Below are positions 6,041 to 12,738 of a DNA stretch of 22,573 bases, one piece after another. Under the pieces are notes generated by a model. That model had not been told where the DNA came from, made no database searches, and was given only the letters and a program-made list of their open reading frames with translations. The stretch's first letter is position 1. Each line of letters begins with the position of its first letter. Made by a program: the position numbers and the translations under genes. The stretch lies in the IMG/VR virus record IMGVR_UViG_3300042691_024161, positions 1 to 22,573 of that record; one strand, 5' to 3'. This DNA is from a virus.

Positions 6041-6355
6041 TTAATTTACTTGGTTATTTTTTCCACCACCAGAAGATTTAGCCTTCTTTGCAGCAGCCTC
6101 ACGAACTGTTGAGGCTTTCTTTACAGGTGGCTTAGCAGCCTTCAGAGCCTTTTCTACGGAGCTAGCATCTGGCAAGATACCAAAAGCCTTGTCATTAGGG
6201 TTGATTGCTCTAATTGCAACGGGTGCAAGTGCTGCAACAAGTGCAGTCCATAGATCCTTTGGATCTGTCACGCCTGCCATGTATAGGGCAAGACCTGAAG
6301 CAAGGACTGAACGTCCGTATGAAGCAAGTAGTGCCTTTAGTTGTGTTGTATTCAT
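6041..6355 (-). CDS. Holin-like membrane protein
   Basis: The 104-residue product has two hydrophobic helices (GRSVLASGLALYMAGV at about 14-29 and WTALVAALAPVAIRAI at about 36-51) separated by the turn TDPKD, then NPNDKAFG and a long Lys/Ala-rich soluble tail. This layout is common among putative holins of actinobacteriophages, which form membrane lesions that release endolysin. A perfect AGGAGG site precedes the ATG. It is last in the leftward unit, 8 kb from the endolysin, so the two are not adjacent. A second holin candidate lies at 19282-19566. Confidence 0.65.
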   Translation of the reverse strand: MNTTQLKALLASYGRSVLASGLALYMAGVTDPKDLWTALVAALAPVAIRAINPNDKAFGILPDASSVEKALKAAKPPVKKASTVREAAAKKAKSSGGGKNNQVN

Positions 6356-6398
6356 TTTTTCCTCCTAGGATATTTGATCATTTTTTATCACTATGAGA

Positions 6399-6417
6399 CT
6401 GACTATATTTTAGTCAG
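6399..6417 (-). other. Stem-loop spanning a stop codon
   Basis: CTGACTA (6399-6405) and TAGTCAG (6411-6417) form a perfect 7-bp stem with a 5-base loop. The TAG stop of the luciferase-like gene (6403-6405 in reverse) lies in the stem. No T-run follows on the minus strand, so it is not a classical terminator; it may protect the 3' end or pause polymerase before the holin gene. Confidence 0.5.
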
Positions 6418-7254
6418 ACCCAATTCTCTGTATTCTTTTATAAAAGATATTAATCTTTCTCTTTCTTCTTCTTTATTAGCATTCATTAATATTTCATTAA
6501 TACCTTTTTGTTTTAATTCTTTAATAAAATTGTCAAACTCTTCGTAAGTAAAGTATTCAATATCTGTTATCTTACTTTGTTTTTCTCCATCTTTCCAAAT
6601 TGGTCTTTGTGCATACTCGTTAGACCTATCAAGATCTTCCTTTGTTTTTCTTATTATTGGTGTTATTGCCAACATTATTTTTCTATTATCAATATTAAAA
6701 CTATTTCCAGGATCTTCTCCACGCCCTTCACGAATTACAGTCCAGCGACCATTTTTATAATCTCTATAAGGCAAAATAATTTTATTATCATTTACTGCTG
6801 TTGCATTAAAAACATACTCGTTTGTTGTTGATGTATAAAAATCTAAGACTGGTTTTGTTTTATTTCCAGGCATGGTGTTAAGAATGTTAACATACTCTAT
6901 AAGATAGTTAGACCTATCAATACGATCAGACTCATCATTTATGTTGCCAAGAATACCGCCAAAAGATTTTTCGTGATCTTTTATATATCCAGATATCAGG
7001 TTAATCTGTACTCTGTTTGGCATAATTAAGCTTAATGATTTGTTTATCATACAAAGATATTGAGGAGAAATAGTGTGGGGTCTAATTGCAACTAAATATT
7101 TAATCTTTTCGTTGTGTTTAATATCTCTTGCTATTCTAGTAAAAACATCACCCAATACTGCATCATAAACAAACATAACACCATCAAAGTGATGTTGCTC
7201 TAGTCTAGTGATCTCACCTTGTTTAAAGTTTCCACCAAAATAATAAAATTTCAT
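6403..7254 (-). CDS. Luciferase-like monooxygenase (LLM) family protein
   Basis: The 283-residue product shows the flavin-dependent LLM TIM-barrel layout: an N-terminal strand with FDGVMFVYD, a strand YLVAIRPHTISPQYLCMINK and then IMPNRVQINLISGYIKDHE. The last two match the family pattern 'R.G..SPt..A...atld.ls.gR....vv.G' seen in alkanesulfonate monooxygenases. The rest is divergent and shorter than the usual 330-400 residues. Known members use reduced flavin and oxygen to oxidise sulfonates, aldehydes or other small molecules; here flavin reductase and substrate are unknown. The gene follows the XapX gene, and a GATAAT box lies six bases upstream of the ATG. Confidence 0.62.
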   Translation of the reverse strand: MKFYYFGGNFKQGEITRLEQHHFDGVMFVYDAVLGDVFTRIARDIKHNEKIKYLVAIRPHTISPQYLCMINKSLSLIMPNRVQINLISGYIKDHEKSFGGILGNINDESDRIDRSNYLIEYVNILNTMPGNKTKPVLDFYTSTTNEYVFNATAVNDNKIILPYRDYKNGRWTVIREGRGEDPGNSFNIDNRKIMLAITPIIRKTKEDLDRSNEYAQRPIWKDGEKQSKITDIEYFTYEEFDNFIKELKQKGINEILMNANKEEERERLISFIKEYRELGLTKI

Positions 7255-7266
7255 ATAACCATTATC
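7255..7266 (-). promoter_or_regulatory. Possible -10 element for the LLM gene
   Basis: GATAAT (7266-7261) precedes the ATG by six bases, the same geometry as at other leaderless starts here. It lies over the end of the XapX gene, has no visible -35, and no Shine-Dalgarno site competes with it. It could be chance. Confidence 0.4.
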
Positions 7267-7420
7267 TCACATATGTTGTTAAAAAAGAGTAACCTACCCA
7301 AAGACCAATGATTCCAGCTACGCCTGCAAATACTGGAGGTGCTGGAACTGGTAACTTAAAGGCTGCAAATACGATACCGCATCCAAACCCTGTAAGTGTT
7401 GATAAAATTATATCTTTCAT
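7262..7420 (-). CDS. XapX-domain membrane protein
   Basis: The 52-residue product (MKDIILSTLTGFGCGIVFAA then FKLPVPAPPVFAGVAGIIG) matches the XapX domain: a first helix with G.xxG, the invariant-looking KLPVPAPP turn, and a second helix ending GLWVGY. XapX proteins are small double-spanning membrane proteins of unknown function. GAGGAG precedes the ATG, which overlaps the upstream stop (ATGA). The gene sits directly before the LLM gene. Confidence 0.78.
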   Translation of the reverse strand: MKDIILSTLTGFGCGIVFAAFKLPVPAPPVFAGVAGIIGLWVGYSFLTTYVR

Positions 7421-7827
7421 TGTGTCTCCTCAACTGGCAATAGCTTCTTTAGTTCTTTATATTCTGATGATATTTTTTTCATTGAATGATAATGTGGATA
7501 AGCTGAACCAACTTCACCATATTCATCAAAGTATGCTATCTCTGGTTCAACCTCATTTACAAAATGAGAAACTCCTTTTTGAATATCTTCAATATATTCA
7601 TATGCCCAATCACGAGAATCAGAAAGAAATTTAATAAAGTTTTCTTTGTGAACATCATTGTTTAAATCATCATTGTTCTTTAATGAAGAAAGACTTTCAA
7701 TTTTTGAATATGCTACAGATAATACTTTTACTGCATCTCTTAGTTTTAATATCTTTAATAATAAAAATATACTAAGGATAGATGGAGCTATCGCTATAAA
7801 GGATAATGCTATGTTCATTGTTGTCAT
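7417..7827 (-). CDS. Membrane-anchored protein of unknown function (136 aa)
   Basis: An N-terminal transmembrane helix (IALSFIAIAPSILSIFLLLK, residues about 6-25) is followed by a charged helix and a soluble domain containing FIKFLSDSRDWAYEYIEDIQ, with acidic residues throughout. The topology suggests a membrane anchor with a cytoplasmic or virion-facing helical domain. Stop and start overlap its neighbours by four bases on both sides (ATGA), so it belongs to a tightly coupled unit with the XapX gene. The family is not recognised. Confidence 0.7.
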   Translation of the reverse strand: MTTMNIALSFIAIAPSILSIFLLLKILKLRDAVKVLSVAYSKIESLSSLKNNDDLNNDVHKENFIKFLSDSRDWAYEYIEDIQKGVSHFVNEVEPEIAYFDEYGEVGSAYPHYHSMKKISSEYKELKKLLPVEETQ

Positions 7828-8054
7828 TTAATTGCCTCTCTTGATACTAAAACTATTGCGCCTTCCATCTCTAATGCTTTTTTTAACTGAACCACATATT
7901 GTAATGCTTCTATTTTTTCATTATGTCCCATTTTAAGAAAATGATATTCATTCAACTTGATTGTTAAAAAATGCTCATTGTCAATTAGCTCTACCTGAAA
8001 ATTTTTAGGGGAAATTATAGAGTGAAAAGCTCTACGCATATTATCTGTGTACAT
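7824..8054 (-). CDS. Unknown small protein (76 aa)
   Basis: The 76-residue product starts MYTDNMRRAFHSIISPKNFQ and looks like a small alpha/beta fold: strands around VELID and FLTIKL, a helix around ALQYVVQLKKALEM and a final strand AIVLVS. The family is not recognised. The ATG overlaps the upstream stop by one base (TAATG) and the stop overlaps the next ATG by four, so translation is coupled on both sides. Confidence 0.68.
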   Translation of the reverse strand: MYTDNMRRAFHSIISPKNFQVELIDNEHFLTIKLNEYHFLKMGHNEKIEALQYVVQLKKALEMEGAIVLVSREAIK

Positions 8055-8356
8055 TATTTTTTATCTTTTCTATCTACAAAGTTAAAGATATCTTCCAATG
8101 ATTCCCAGCCAAGATCTTCAACAACTTCTAATGCTGCTAAAAATATGTCCCAGGTTTCATATACATATTGTTTAGCTAACTGTGTTGGCTCTACAAGCTC
8201 ATTATCAATTAAAAATGCAATAGGCAAACCAATATCGTTATACTCAATAAAATCTTTAAAGTATTTATCATTCTTATAGTCCATCCATAGTTCACCAAGA
8301 ATTGAACAGATTGATTCAAAACTACTTACTTGGTGTCCATTGTTAGAGTTTTCCAT
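8054..8356 (-). CDS. Unknown acidic protein (100 aa)
   Basis: The 100-residue product is acidic and helical, with LGELWMDYKNDKYFKDFIEY followed by NDIGLPIAFLI and a C-terminal WESLEDIFNFVDRKDKK. The pattern '.LPIA.L....L......a...v..tw....' suggests a compact helical domain, but I cannot name a family. It starts inside the 3' end of the WhiB-like gene (31-base overlap) and may be coupled to it. Confidence 0.68.
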   Translation of the reverse strand: MENSNNGHQVSSFESICSILGELWMDYKNDKYFKDFIEYNDIGLPIAFLIDNELVEPTQLAKQYVYETWDIFLAALEVVEDLGWESLEDIFNFVDRKDKK

Positions 8357-8613
8357 ACTTCACCCCACTGCTCCTTTGTTCTATGCTTACTAAACTCTCT
8401 AGATATTTCGCCATTTTCTAAGTATATACCGCCCCAAATTCCCCACTCTTTTCCTGATACTCCATTAGCAAAGCATACTTTTTGAACTGGACAGGCCTGA
8501 CAAAGATTATCTATTATTGGTCTGATTAGTTCATCATCTTCATATTTATCAAAAAATAAATTTGTATCCATATCAAAGCAGGCGCCATTATCTTTCCATA
8601 GGTGCTGCTCCAT
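8326..8613 (-). CDS. WhiB-like iron-sulfur transcription factor
   Basis: The 95-residue product has the four cluster-binding cysteines of the family, C12, C38, C41 and C47 (ACFDMDTNLFF; CQACPVQKVC), and the turn WGIWGG at 57-62 followed by a charged C terminus. WhiB-like proteins bind a [4Fe-4S] cluster and, in known members, the host principal sigma factor, changing promoter choice. Phage versions can repress host whiB genes or affect superinfection. The family is confined to Actinobacteria and their phages, which is the best single clue to the host. The ATG follows the upstream stop by two bases. Confidence 0.9.
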   Translation of the reverse strand: MEQHLWKDNGACFDMDTNLFFDKYEDDELIRPIIDNLCQACPVQKVCFANGVSGKEWGIWGGIYLENGEISREFSKHRTKEQWGEVWKTLTMDTK

Positions 8614-8615
8614 AT

Positions 8616-8825
8616 CTACACCTTATATCTATTTGGAATATCCCAGCCATTACGATCAGGTACAAATGTTTTTGCCAGATACCATTTGCCTTTACGATAG
8701 ATTCCATTGATTGCAGTCTTGGCAATATCAGACTGTTTAGTTTCTACAACTGTCCAACCATCCCAGTGTAGATTATAGTTCTTTGAAACAATTTTTTCCA
8801 TTGTTTGCAAATTATTGACGATCAT
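8616..8825 (-). CDS. Unknown small protein (69 aa)
   Basis: The 69-residue product has a compact pattern LHWDGWTVVETKQSD followed by NGIYRKGKWYLAKTFVPDRN and GWDIP. This is a probable all-beta mini-domain (a strand ending GWTVVE, then a hairpin ending KWYLAKTF). The family is not recognised. The ATG at 8825 has an AAGGGG site upstream; a second Met at residue 9 could also serve. It sits just upstream of the WhiB-like gene with a two-base gap. Confidence 0.66.
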   Translation of the reverse strand: MIVNNLQTMEKIVSKNYNLHWDGWTVVETKQSDIAKTAINGIYRKGKWYLAKTFVPDRNGWDIPNRYKV

Positions 8826-8835
8826 TTTTTACCCC

Positions 8836-9186
8836 TTAGTATCTGAAAATTCCTACTTCAATATTATTTTTTTCAGCAACTGACACAAGCTTTGATAAAG
8901 GTTGTTTAGGTTTGCTTAAATAAATAAGATAGTTTACGTGCAATATGTTTTCTTCAACCCATGATGTAGGTGCTTTAAAGAATTTTATTTTTCTGCCACG
9001 AGATTTAAAACCACGTTCAGACAGATTACAAAACTCAGACACAAAAGAATTAATAGCAGCAGGTCCTGCAGCATATACTGTTAATTCTTTATCTCCTTCT
9101 TTCATCCCAGAAAGAGCAACACCCATAGCACGAAGAAAGACTTGGTAGTCATTAAAGTCAGTTGTTCCATGCACCGCTACTATCAT
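8836..9186 (-). CDS. SLOG/Rossmann-like nucleotide-binding protein (tentative)
   Basis: From the ATG at 9186 the product has 116 residues. It opens with MIVAVHGTTDFNDYQVFLRA, which resembles the 'vaVtGsRdf.dy..l...l' start of SLOG-type Rossmann domains. A second strand and turn (LTVYAAGPAAINSFVSEFC) fits the '..g.a.GaD......a' region, and NYLIYLSKP fits the late strand. Such domains bind nucleotides or their derivatives. An upstream ATG at 9198 is also possible, but the conserved strand starts at the later one. It overlaps the previous gene by 29 bases. Confidence 0.5.
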   Translation of the reverse strand: MIVAVHGTTDFNDYQVFLRAMGVALSGMKEGDKELTVYAAGPAAINSFVSEFCNLSERGFKSRGRKIKFFKAPTSWVEENILHVNYLIYLSKPKQPLSKLVSVAEKNNIEVGIFRY

Positions 9187-9577
9187 CAGAATTTCCATTC
9201 TTTAAGCTATCCAATATGAATAGCATTTTATCAATATCCCGCTTTGACATATTGTTTGTATCAACTGGCCTTACAGTATCTGGATTTACTAAACCTTCTA
9301 CTGTATCTGCCACATAAAACATATTGTCATGTACCCAATATGCCTGACCTTCTATTATTAAAACCTTCACCGTATTACTACGCATATGCTTTCTTGCTTG
9401 AGAAAGCGGTTTTGGTATTTCAAAAAGATCTTTTGGAATAAAGTTTTTTACTATTTGATGTATATCGCTTTGTGTATATACAACCTTAATAAAATACTTT
9501 TTACTTCTTTTTACTGCTATTATAATTATAGAGGATGTAACAAGCAATGTCAAGCCAATGGCTAATATATATGTCAT
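9158..9577 (-). CDS. Membrane-anchored protein of unknown function (139 aa)
   Basis: A single N-terminal transmembrane helix (TYILAIGLTLLVTSSIIIIA) is followed by a basic stretch and a soluble domain with VKVLIIEGQAYWVHDNMFYV. The tail is Asp/Asn/Ser-rich (NGNSDDSSGAWNN). GGGGAG precedes the ATG. The family is not recognised. The positive-inside rule suggests that the soluble part is cytoplasmic. Confidence 0.68.
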   Translation of the reverse strand: MTYILAIGLTLLVTSSIIIIAVKRSKKYFIKVVYTQSDIHQIVKNFIPKDLFEIPKPLSQARKHMRSNTVKVLIIEGQAYWVHDNMFYVADTVEGLVNPDTVRPVDTNNMSKRDIDKMLFILDSLKNGNSDDSSGAWNN

Positions 9578-9596
9578 ACTCTCCCCGTTAAATAGA

Positions 9597-9728
9597 CTAA
9601 TCTTTCTTAGGATGTTTTACAGTATAGTTATCAATAATAGATTTTATAGTACCATTTTTGTTTAAACGGACAATTTTTCCATCTTTGATCTGTGTAGCAT
9701 TAAAAGATCCAGCTTTTCTTTTTGGCAT
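9597..9728 (-). CDS. Small basic protein (43 aa)
   Basis: A 43-residue, strongly basic product (MPKRKAGSFNATQIKDGKIV at its start, VKHPKKD at its end) occupies the space between two larger genes. Its ATG lies two bases after the upstream stop (TAATAATG). No family is recognised. Its position, its fill of the gap and the lack of an alternative frame support it; a nucleic-acid contact would fit the charge but is only inference. Confidence 0.58.
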   Translation of the reverse strand: MPKRKAGSFNATQIKDGKIVRLNKNGTIKSIIDNYTVKHPKKD

Positions 9729-9730
9729 TA

Positions 9731-10723
9731 TTACTCAACATTCTTTTTAGTTTGAAATATTTGTATTAGTTGCTGGGATGTTGTATGGTCTTTTCCAAAA
9801 TCAGCAAACAAAGCCTTATCTTTTTCACGATTAACAATTCCTCTTGACCAAGAGAATCCTGCGTCTCCACCCCATGCAAGCCACATAATGTATCCATTAG
9901 AAGGATTTGCTGTGTTTCCCCAGTCCTTGCCCTTTTTGTCTACTTCATGACGTGAGAAATATGAGTACATTCTCTTAACTGTACTAAGAGATATTGTTTC
10001 TCCTCTTGCTAACTGCCCTGCACGAGTCCAGCCAACTGCAGTACCTGCACCAGTTGCTTTGCCATCTTCCTTAAACTTAATTGCTCTACGAGCAGCAGAT
10101 CTTGCTCCTGCTGGTGGAGAATAACCTTCAGCCTTTGACAATGAATCTGTTTCGTATTCAACTGTATCATCATCTTCAAATAAATCATTTGCTTTTGCAG
10201 CAGGAACACAGTTAGGAACTGGTTTACCATTTTTACCTGGCTTCATTCCACGCTGTACATATCCATCCCAGCATGGTGCTTTCTTGTTCATTTCTTCTCC
10301 ACAAACTGGACAGTCTGGACAGTCAACATTCATTTCTTTACATGTTTCACATCCACAACCTTCGTATGCCTTGCTAACTGACGATGAATCATTGCAACAG
10401 TGTGACTTACCAATTGATGAATCATACATTGCCATTGCCACTTCTGAATCCATTTCTTTTTCTTTCATAGAGTGATTATTTATATCAATAATTTCAGCAT
10501 CCTTGTACATCATTCCAATGCTGTATGCTGTTGGTTCCCATGTACCGTCTTCTTCTTCGTAAATTCTAACAGCCATTGCTGGGTTTTCTGGTGGCATTGA
10601 TTCAATTGCATACTCTGTTCCAGGAACACCATAGGTGCCACCTTCACTCATAATATGCTCTACCATGCCATGAATCATACCCTCTGATGTCATGCCCATA
10701 ACAAAGTCGCCTTCTTTTATCAT
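9731..10723 (-). CDS. Phage head-associated structural protein (tentative)
   Basis: The 330-residue product has three parts. Residues 1-75 form a small beta-barrel-like domain (EGDFVMGMTSEGMIHGMVEH, a tudor/SH3-type pattern). Residues about 105-175 are Cys-rich (CCNDS, CGCETC, CPDCPVC) and lead into CWDGYVQRGMKPGKNGKPVP then NC, a motif I know from phage head and capsid-protease proteins ('GyvqvGmK.KnGk.VPNCvp'). Residues about 205-300 (PPAGARSAARRAI, KRMYSYFSRHEVDKKGKDWG, WLAWGGDAGFSW) form a domain often found fused to such proteins. No protease triad is seen. A TATAAT box six bases before the ATG suggests its own leaderless message. Confidence 0.55.
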   Translation of the reverse strand: MIKEGDFVMGMTSEGMIHGMVEHIMSEGGTYGVPGTEYAIESMPPENPAMAVRIYEEEDGTWEPTAYSIGMMYKDAEIIDINNHSMKEKEMDSEVAMAMYDSSIGKSHCCNDSSSVSKAYEGCGCETCKEMNVDCPDCPVCGEEMNKKAPCWDGYVQRGMKPGKNGKPVPNCVPAAKANDLFEDDDTVEYETDSLSKAEGYSPPAGARSAARRAIKFKEDGKATGAGTAVGWTRAGQLARGETISLSTVKRMYSYFSRHEVDKKGKDWGNTANPSNGYIMWLAWGGDAGFSWSRGIVNREKDKALFADFGKDHTTSQQLIQIFQTKKNVE

Positions 10724-10735
10724 ATACTGATTATA
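10724..10735 (-). promoter_or_regulatory. -10 element for the gene starting at 10723
   Basis: TATAAT (10735-10730) is followed by six bases and the ATG, and abuts the stop of the upstream gene. No clear -35 is visible. Confidence 0.55.
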
Positions 10736-11080
10736 TCAGAGTTCTTGTTTGCCTACTACCCTTTTAAGCTCTTGTATAGACCATTTTTCTTGCTTGGAAA
10801 GCCTACTCACTTCTTCTGGATTGTATGCCTTTTCATTTAACGATATAAGTGGATCATCTTTAAAGAAATCTATATCTACATACCCTTTTTCCCATAGAGC
10901 CATGAGTTCATCATTAACAAAATTTAAGTGATCATTATATAAATCAGGCATAAGTTCTTTAACTTTTGGGGTAAACAAATATAGCATTTCTCCAGTCTCA
11001 GGGTCAACTCCTGCAACCTCTAAACCACCCTCAAGAATTAAGTCATCTATTATCTGACTTATAGCATCATCATCAAACAT
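10736..11080 (-). CDS. Unknown acidic phage protein (114 aa)
   Basis: From the ATG at 11080 the product has 114 residues beginning MFDDDAISQIIDDLILEGGL. It is acidic, with DPETGEMLYLFTPKVKELMP, LMALWEKGYVDIDF and SLNEKAYNPEEVSRLSKQEK, and a helical end. This looks like a winged-helix-type small protein (helix, beta hairpin, acidic helix), but I cannot assign a function. A longer frame reaches 11119 inside the thioredoxin gene; the later start gives an 8-base overlap, typical here. Confidence 0.66.
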   Translation of the reverse strand: MFDDDAISQIIDDLILEGGLEVAGVDPETGEMLYLFTPKVKELMPDLYNDHLNFVNDELMALWEKGYVDIDFFKDDPLISLNEKAYNPEEVSRLSKQEKWSIQELKRVVGKQEL

Positions 11081-11324
11081 CCGTGAAGTCCAAGAATTCT
11101 TGACGAGTTTTTGCACCATTCATTCTTTTAACTTCTACGCCATCTTGAATTAATATATATGTTGGTATAGATTTAATTCCAAACTGTTCTGACAACTCTA
11201 TCTCTGTATCTACATCAACGTATAAGAAATCAATCATTCCTTCACGCTTAAGCTCATCTGTAATTGGCCTAGTGCGTTGGCAAGGATTACACCAGTCAGC
11301 AGTAAAGTATAGTACGTGCTTCAC
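11073..11324 (-). CDS. Thioredoxin-like protein
   Basis: The 83-residue product has the redox motif WCNPC (Cys12 and Cys15) after a strand VLYFTAD, a helix, the strand IDFLYVDVD, and the cis-proline loop IKSIPTYILI. It is slightly shorter than classical thioredoxins (about 105), lacking the first strand and helix. It could serve as electron donor to a reductase or to the peroxidase-like protein at 14960, or fold phage proteins; no ribonucleotide reductase gene is in the window. The start is GTG, overlapping the thermonuclease stop by four bases. Confidence 0.88.
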   Translation of the reverse strand: MKHVLYFTADWCNPCQRTRPITDELKREGMIDFLYVDVDTEIELSEQFGIKSIPTYILIQDGVEVKRMNGAKTRQEFLDFTDV

Positions 11325-11728
11325 TTACCAGACTTCTTTCTAACTTTTGCAAGCAGGGCAAAGTCTTTAACCTTTGTGTCTCCAAGATATCCCCAAGCAT
11401 AACCATCATTGATCATCATGTCATTAAGAGATACAGTGTTTCCATCTATATATACCCAGCCTAAAATGCGACCATACTTCTCAGATGAGTCCATCTTTTC
11501 AGTCTTGATCACAACAGACTTAGCATCCTTAAGAGACTTCTTTAAATACTCCTTGGCTTCTAGCCCTAGAGCCTTCTCAGCAAGATCCTTTGTGCGGGAC
11601 TCTGGGGTATCAATACCAGCCAATCTAACACGAGATGCAAATAGGATATCAAACCCCAAATCAATAAGAACGTCAATGGTATCTCCATCTACTACATTCT
11701 CTACTTTTCTTACATAGTATTCATACAT
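11321..11728 (-). CDS. Thermonuclease family nuclease (SNase-like)
   Basis: From the ATG at 11728 the product has 135 residues. It carries the staphylococcal-nuclease signature: VVDGDTIDV, RVRLAGIDTPES (R35, D40 and E43) and KYGRILGWVYI (R87), that is, the calcium ligands and the two catalytic arginines. No signal peptide is present, so it probably acts inside the cell, for example on host DNA or in nucleotide recycling. A GGGGAG site precedes this ATG, whose first base overlaps the previous stop (TAATG); an earlier in-frame start at 11743 is less likely. It is coupled to the thioredoxin downstream. Confidence 0.9.
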   Translation of the reverse strand: MYEYYVRKVENVVDGDTIDVLIDLGFDILFASRVRLAGIDTPESRTKDLAEKALGLEAKEYLKKSLKDAKSVVIKTEKMDSSEKYGRILGWVYIDGNTVSLNDMMINDGYAWGYLGDTKVKDFALLAKVRKKSGK

Positions 11729-11931
11729 TATTTTCTCCCCCATTTAACTTTATTCCAACCACGCTCATGGAAGTAATAAAGAATTGTTTTTGTAAATACC
11801 TCAAAACTTGCGATTGCACCTGCTGTGACAGGCTCTTTAGTTATGACCCAAGAGATAACGAAGGTGTCTGCTGTCCCAATTATACGCCAAGTGATGGCCT
11901 TTAGTGCTGATCTTTGCTTGGATACATTCAT
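11728..11931 (-). CDS. DUF2061 membrane protein (first copy)
   Basis: The 67-residue product matches DUF2061: ALKAITWRIIGTADTFVISW, a short polar loop (ITKEPVTAG), a second helix AIASFEVFTKTILYYF and the signature HERGWNKVKWGRK. Members are small double-spanning membrane proteins of unknown function. I use the ATG at 11931, with GAGTGG about 7 bases upstream; a GTG at 11940 would add three residues. A second DUF2061 protein is encoded at 13802-14002. Confidence 0.82.
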   Translation of the reverse strand: MNVSKQRSALKAITWRIIGTADTFVISWVITKEPVTAGAIASFEVFTKTILYYFHERGWNKVKWGRK

Positions 11932-11976
11932 GATGGCCACTCAATATTGTTTGGCTTGGTTATTAAGTTCCAGACT

Positions 11977-12738
11977 TTAGATACCCATTTCTTTACGTTT
12001 TTGCGTAGCCGATATAGCATGAATGTCTGCCCCCAAATCTACTTGTTCAATCTTATATCCTACATCACGACCATAAACAATGTTAGTAATGTTAGGTAGT
12101 CTTAATACTAATGCGCCATCCATAAATTCATCTTTGGCAATATACTCTTTTACCTGATCAAACTTAAGGGGGTCCTTCTCACTTGTGTTGTAGGTATTAC
12201 GGACTCCAAGAAGTACTTGGTCAGTTCTCTTGCCAGCTTCCCTGTAAAGGGCGTGGTGGCCCTCGTGCCAAGGCTGGTACCTACCCAGCATGAGCGTAGT
12301 AGGTGCAGACCAATCATGAAGACTAAACTTATCAATGATATGAGATGACTTTGCTTCTGCATCTAGGTTGTGACTAATGAATGATACATCAAACTCTGTT
12401 GGTCGTTCAAACATCTTATTAGTGTCTTCAAAACGACCCTCTGCAATTGTGTCCATGAATACCAAAATGTCTGGCTTACCAAATGCTACACGAGTTAGAT
12501 CTGTTGGACATACAAAATCAACGATTACTGGAGCAACACCTTGCTTAGAAATAAGTCTTGCCATCTCGCCCATGCGACGAGCCTGCTCAATTCTGTCTTC
12601 TGGTGCAAAACCTAAATCTGAATTGACTGTTGCACGGACTTCATCTGCATTAAGATGAATAGCATTAATGCGTTCTTTGAGTGCCTTGGCTAACTCTGTC
12701 TTTCCTGAACCTGGGAGACCTATAATCTGAATTATCAT
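11977..12738 (-). CDS. APS-kinase-like domain fused to an HxGH nucleotidyltransferase
   Basis: This is a 253-residue two-domain protein. Residues 1-140 resemble APS kinase (CysC): Walker A GLPGSGKT at 7-14, LNADEVRATVNSDLGFAPED with the substrate-binding Arg pattern, RRMGEMARLI, and VIVDFVCP. Residues 146-253 resemble a nucleotidyltransferase of the NMNAT/cytidylyltransferase superfamily: LGRYQPWHEGHHAL (GRxQPxHxGH at 152-161) and ISATQKRKEM near the end, in the position of the family's 'ISgT.iR'. Animal PAPS synthases have the same order (kinase, then an HxGH-type sulfurylase), but the second domain here is far smaller. The reaction is unproven; NAD-type or sugar chemistry is possible. The ATG overlaps the upstream stop. 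Confidence 0.78.
   Translation of the reverse strand: MIIQIIGLPGSGKTELAKALKERINAIHLNADEVRATVNSDLGFAPEDRIEQARRMGEMARLISKQGVAPVIVDFVCPTDLTRVAFGKPDILVFMDTIAEGRFEDTNKMFERPTEFDVSFISHNLDAEAKSSHIIDKFSLHDWSAPTTLMLGRYQPWHEGHHALYREAGKRTDQVLLGVRNTYNTSEKDPLKFDQVKEYIAKDEFMDGALVLRLPNITNIVYGRDVGYKIEQVDLGADIHAISATQKRKEMGI

Noticed and set aside
6577-6831. Plus-strand membrane-like frame opposite the LLM gene
   Set aside because: It is antisense to a gene with family motifs; its hydrophobic, Phe/Ile-rich and Cys-rich composition is typical of a shadow of AT-rich coding sequence.
11977-12738. True bifunctional PAPS synthase
   Set aside because: The C-terminal domain is about a third of an ATP sulfurylase and carries GRYQPWHEGH rather than the sulfurylase QLRNPVHNGH-type motif, so I keep a neutral name.
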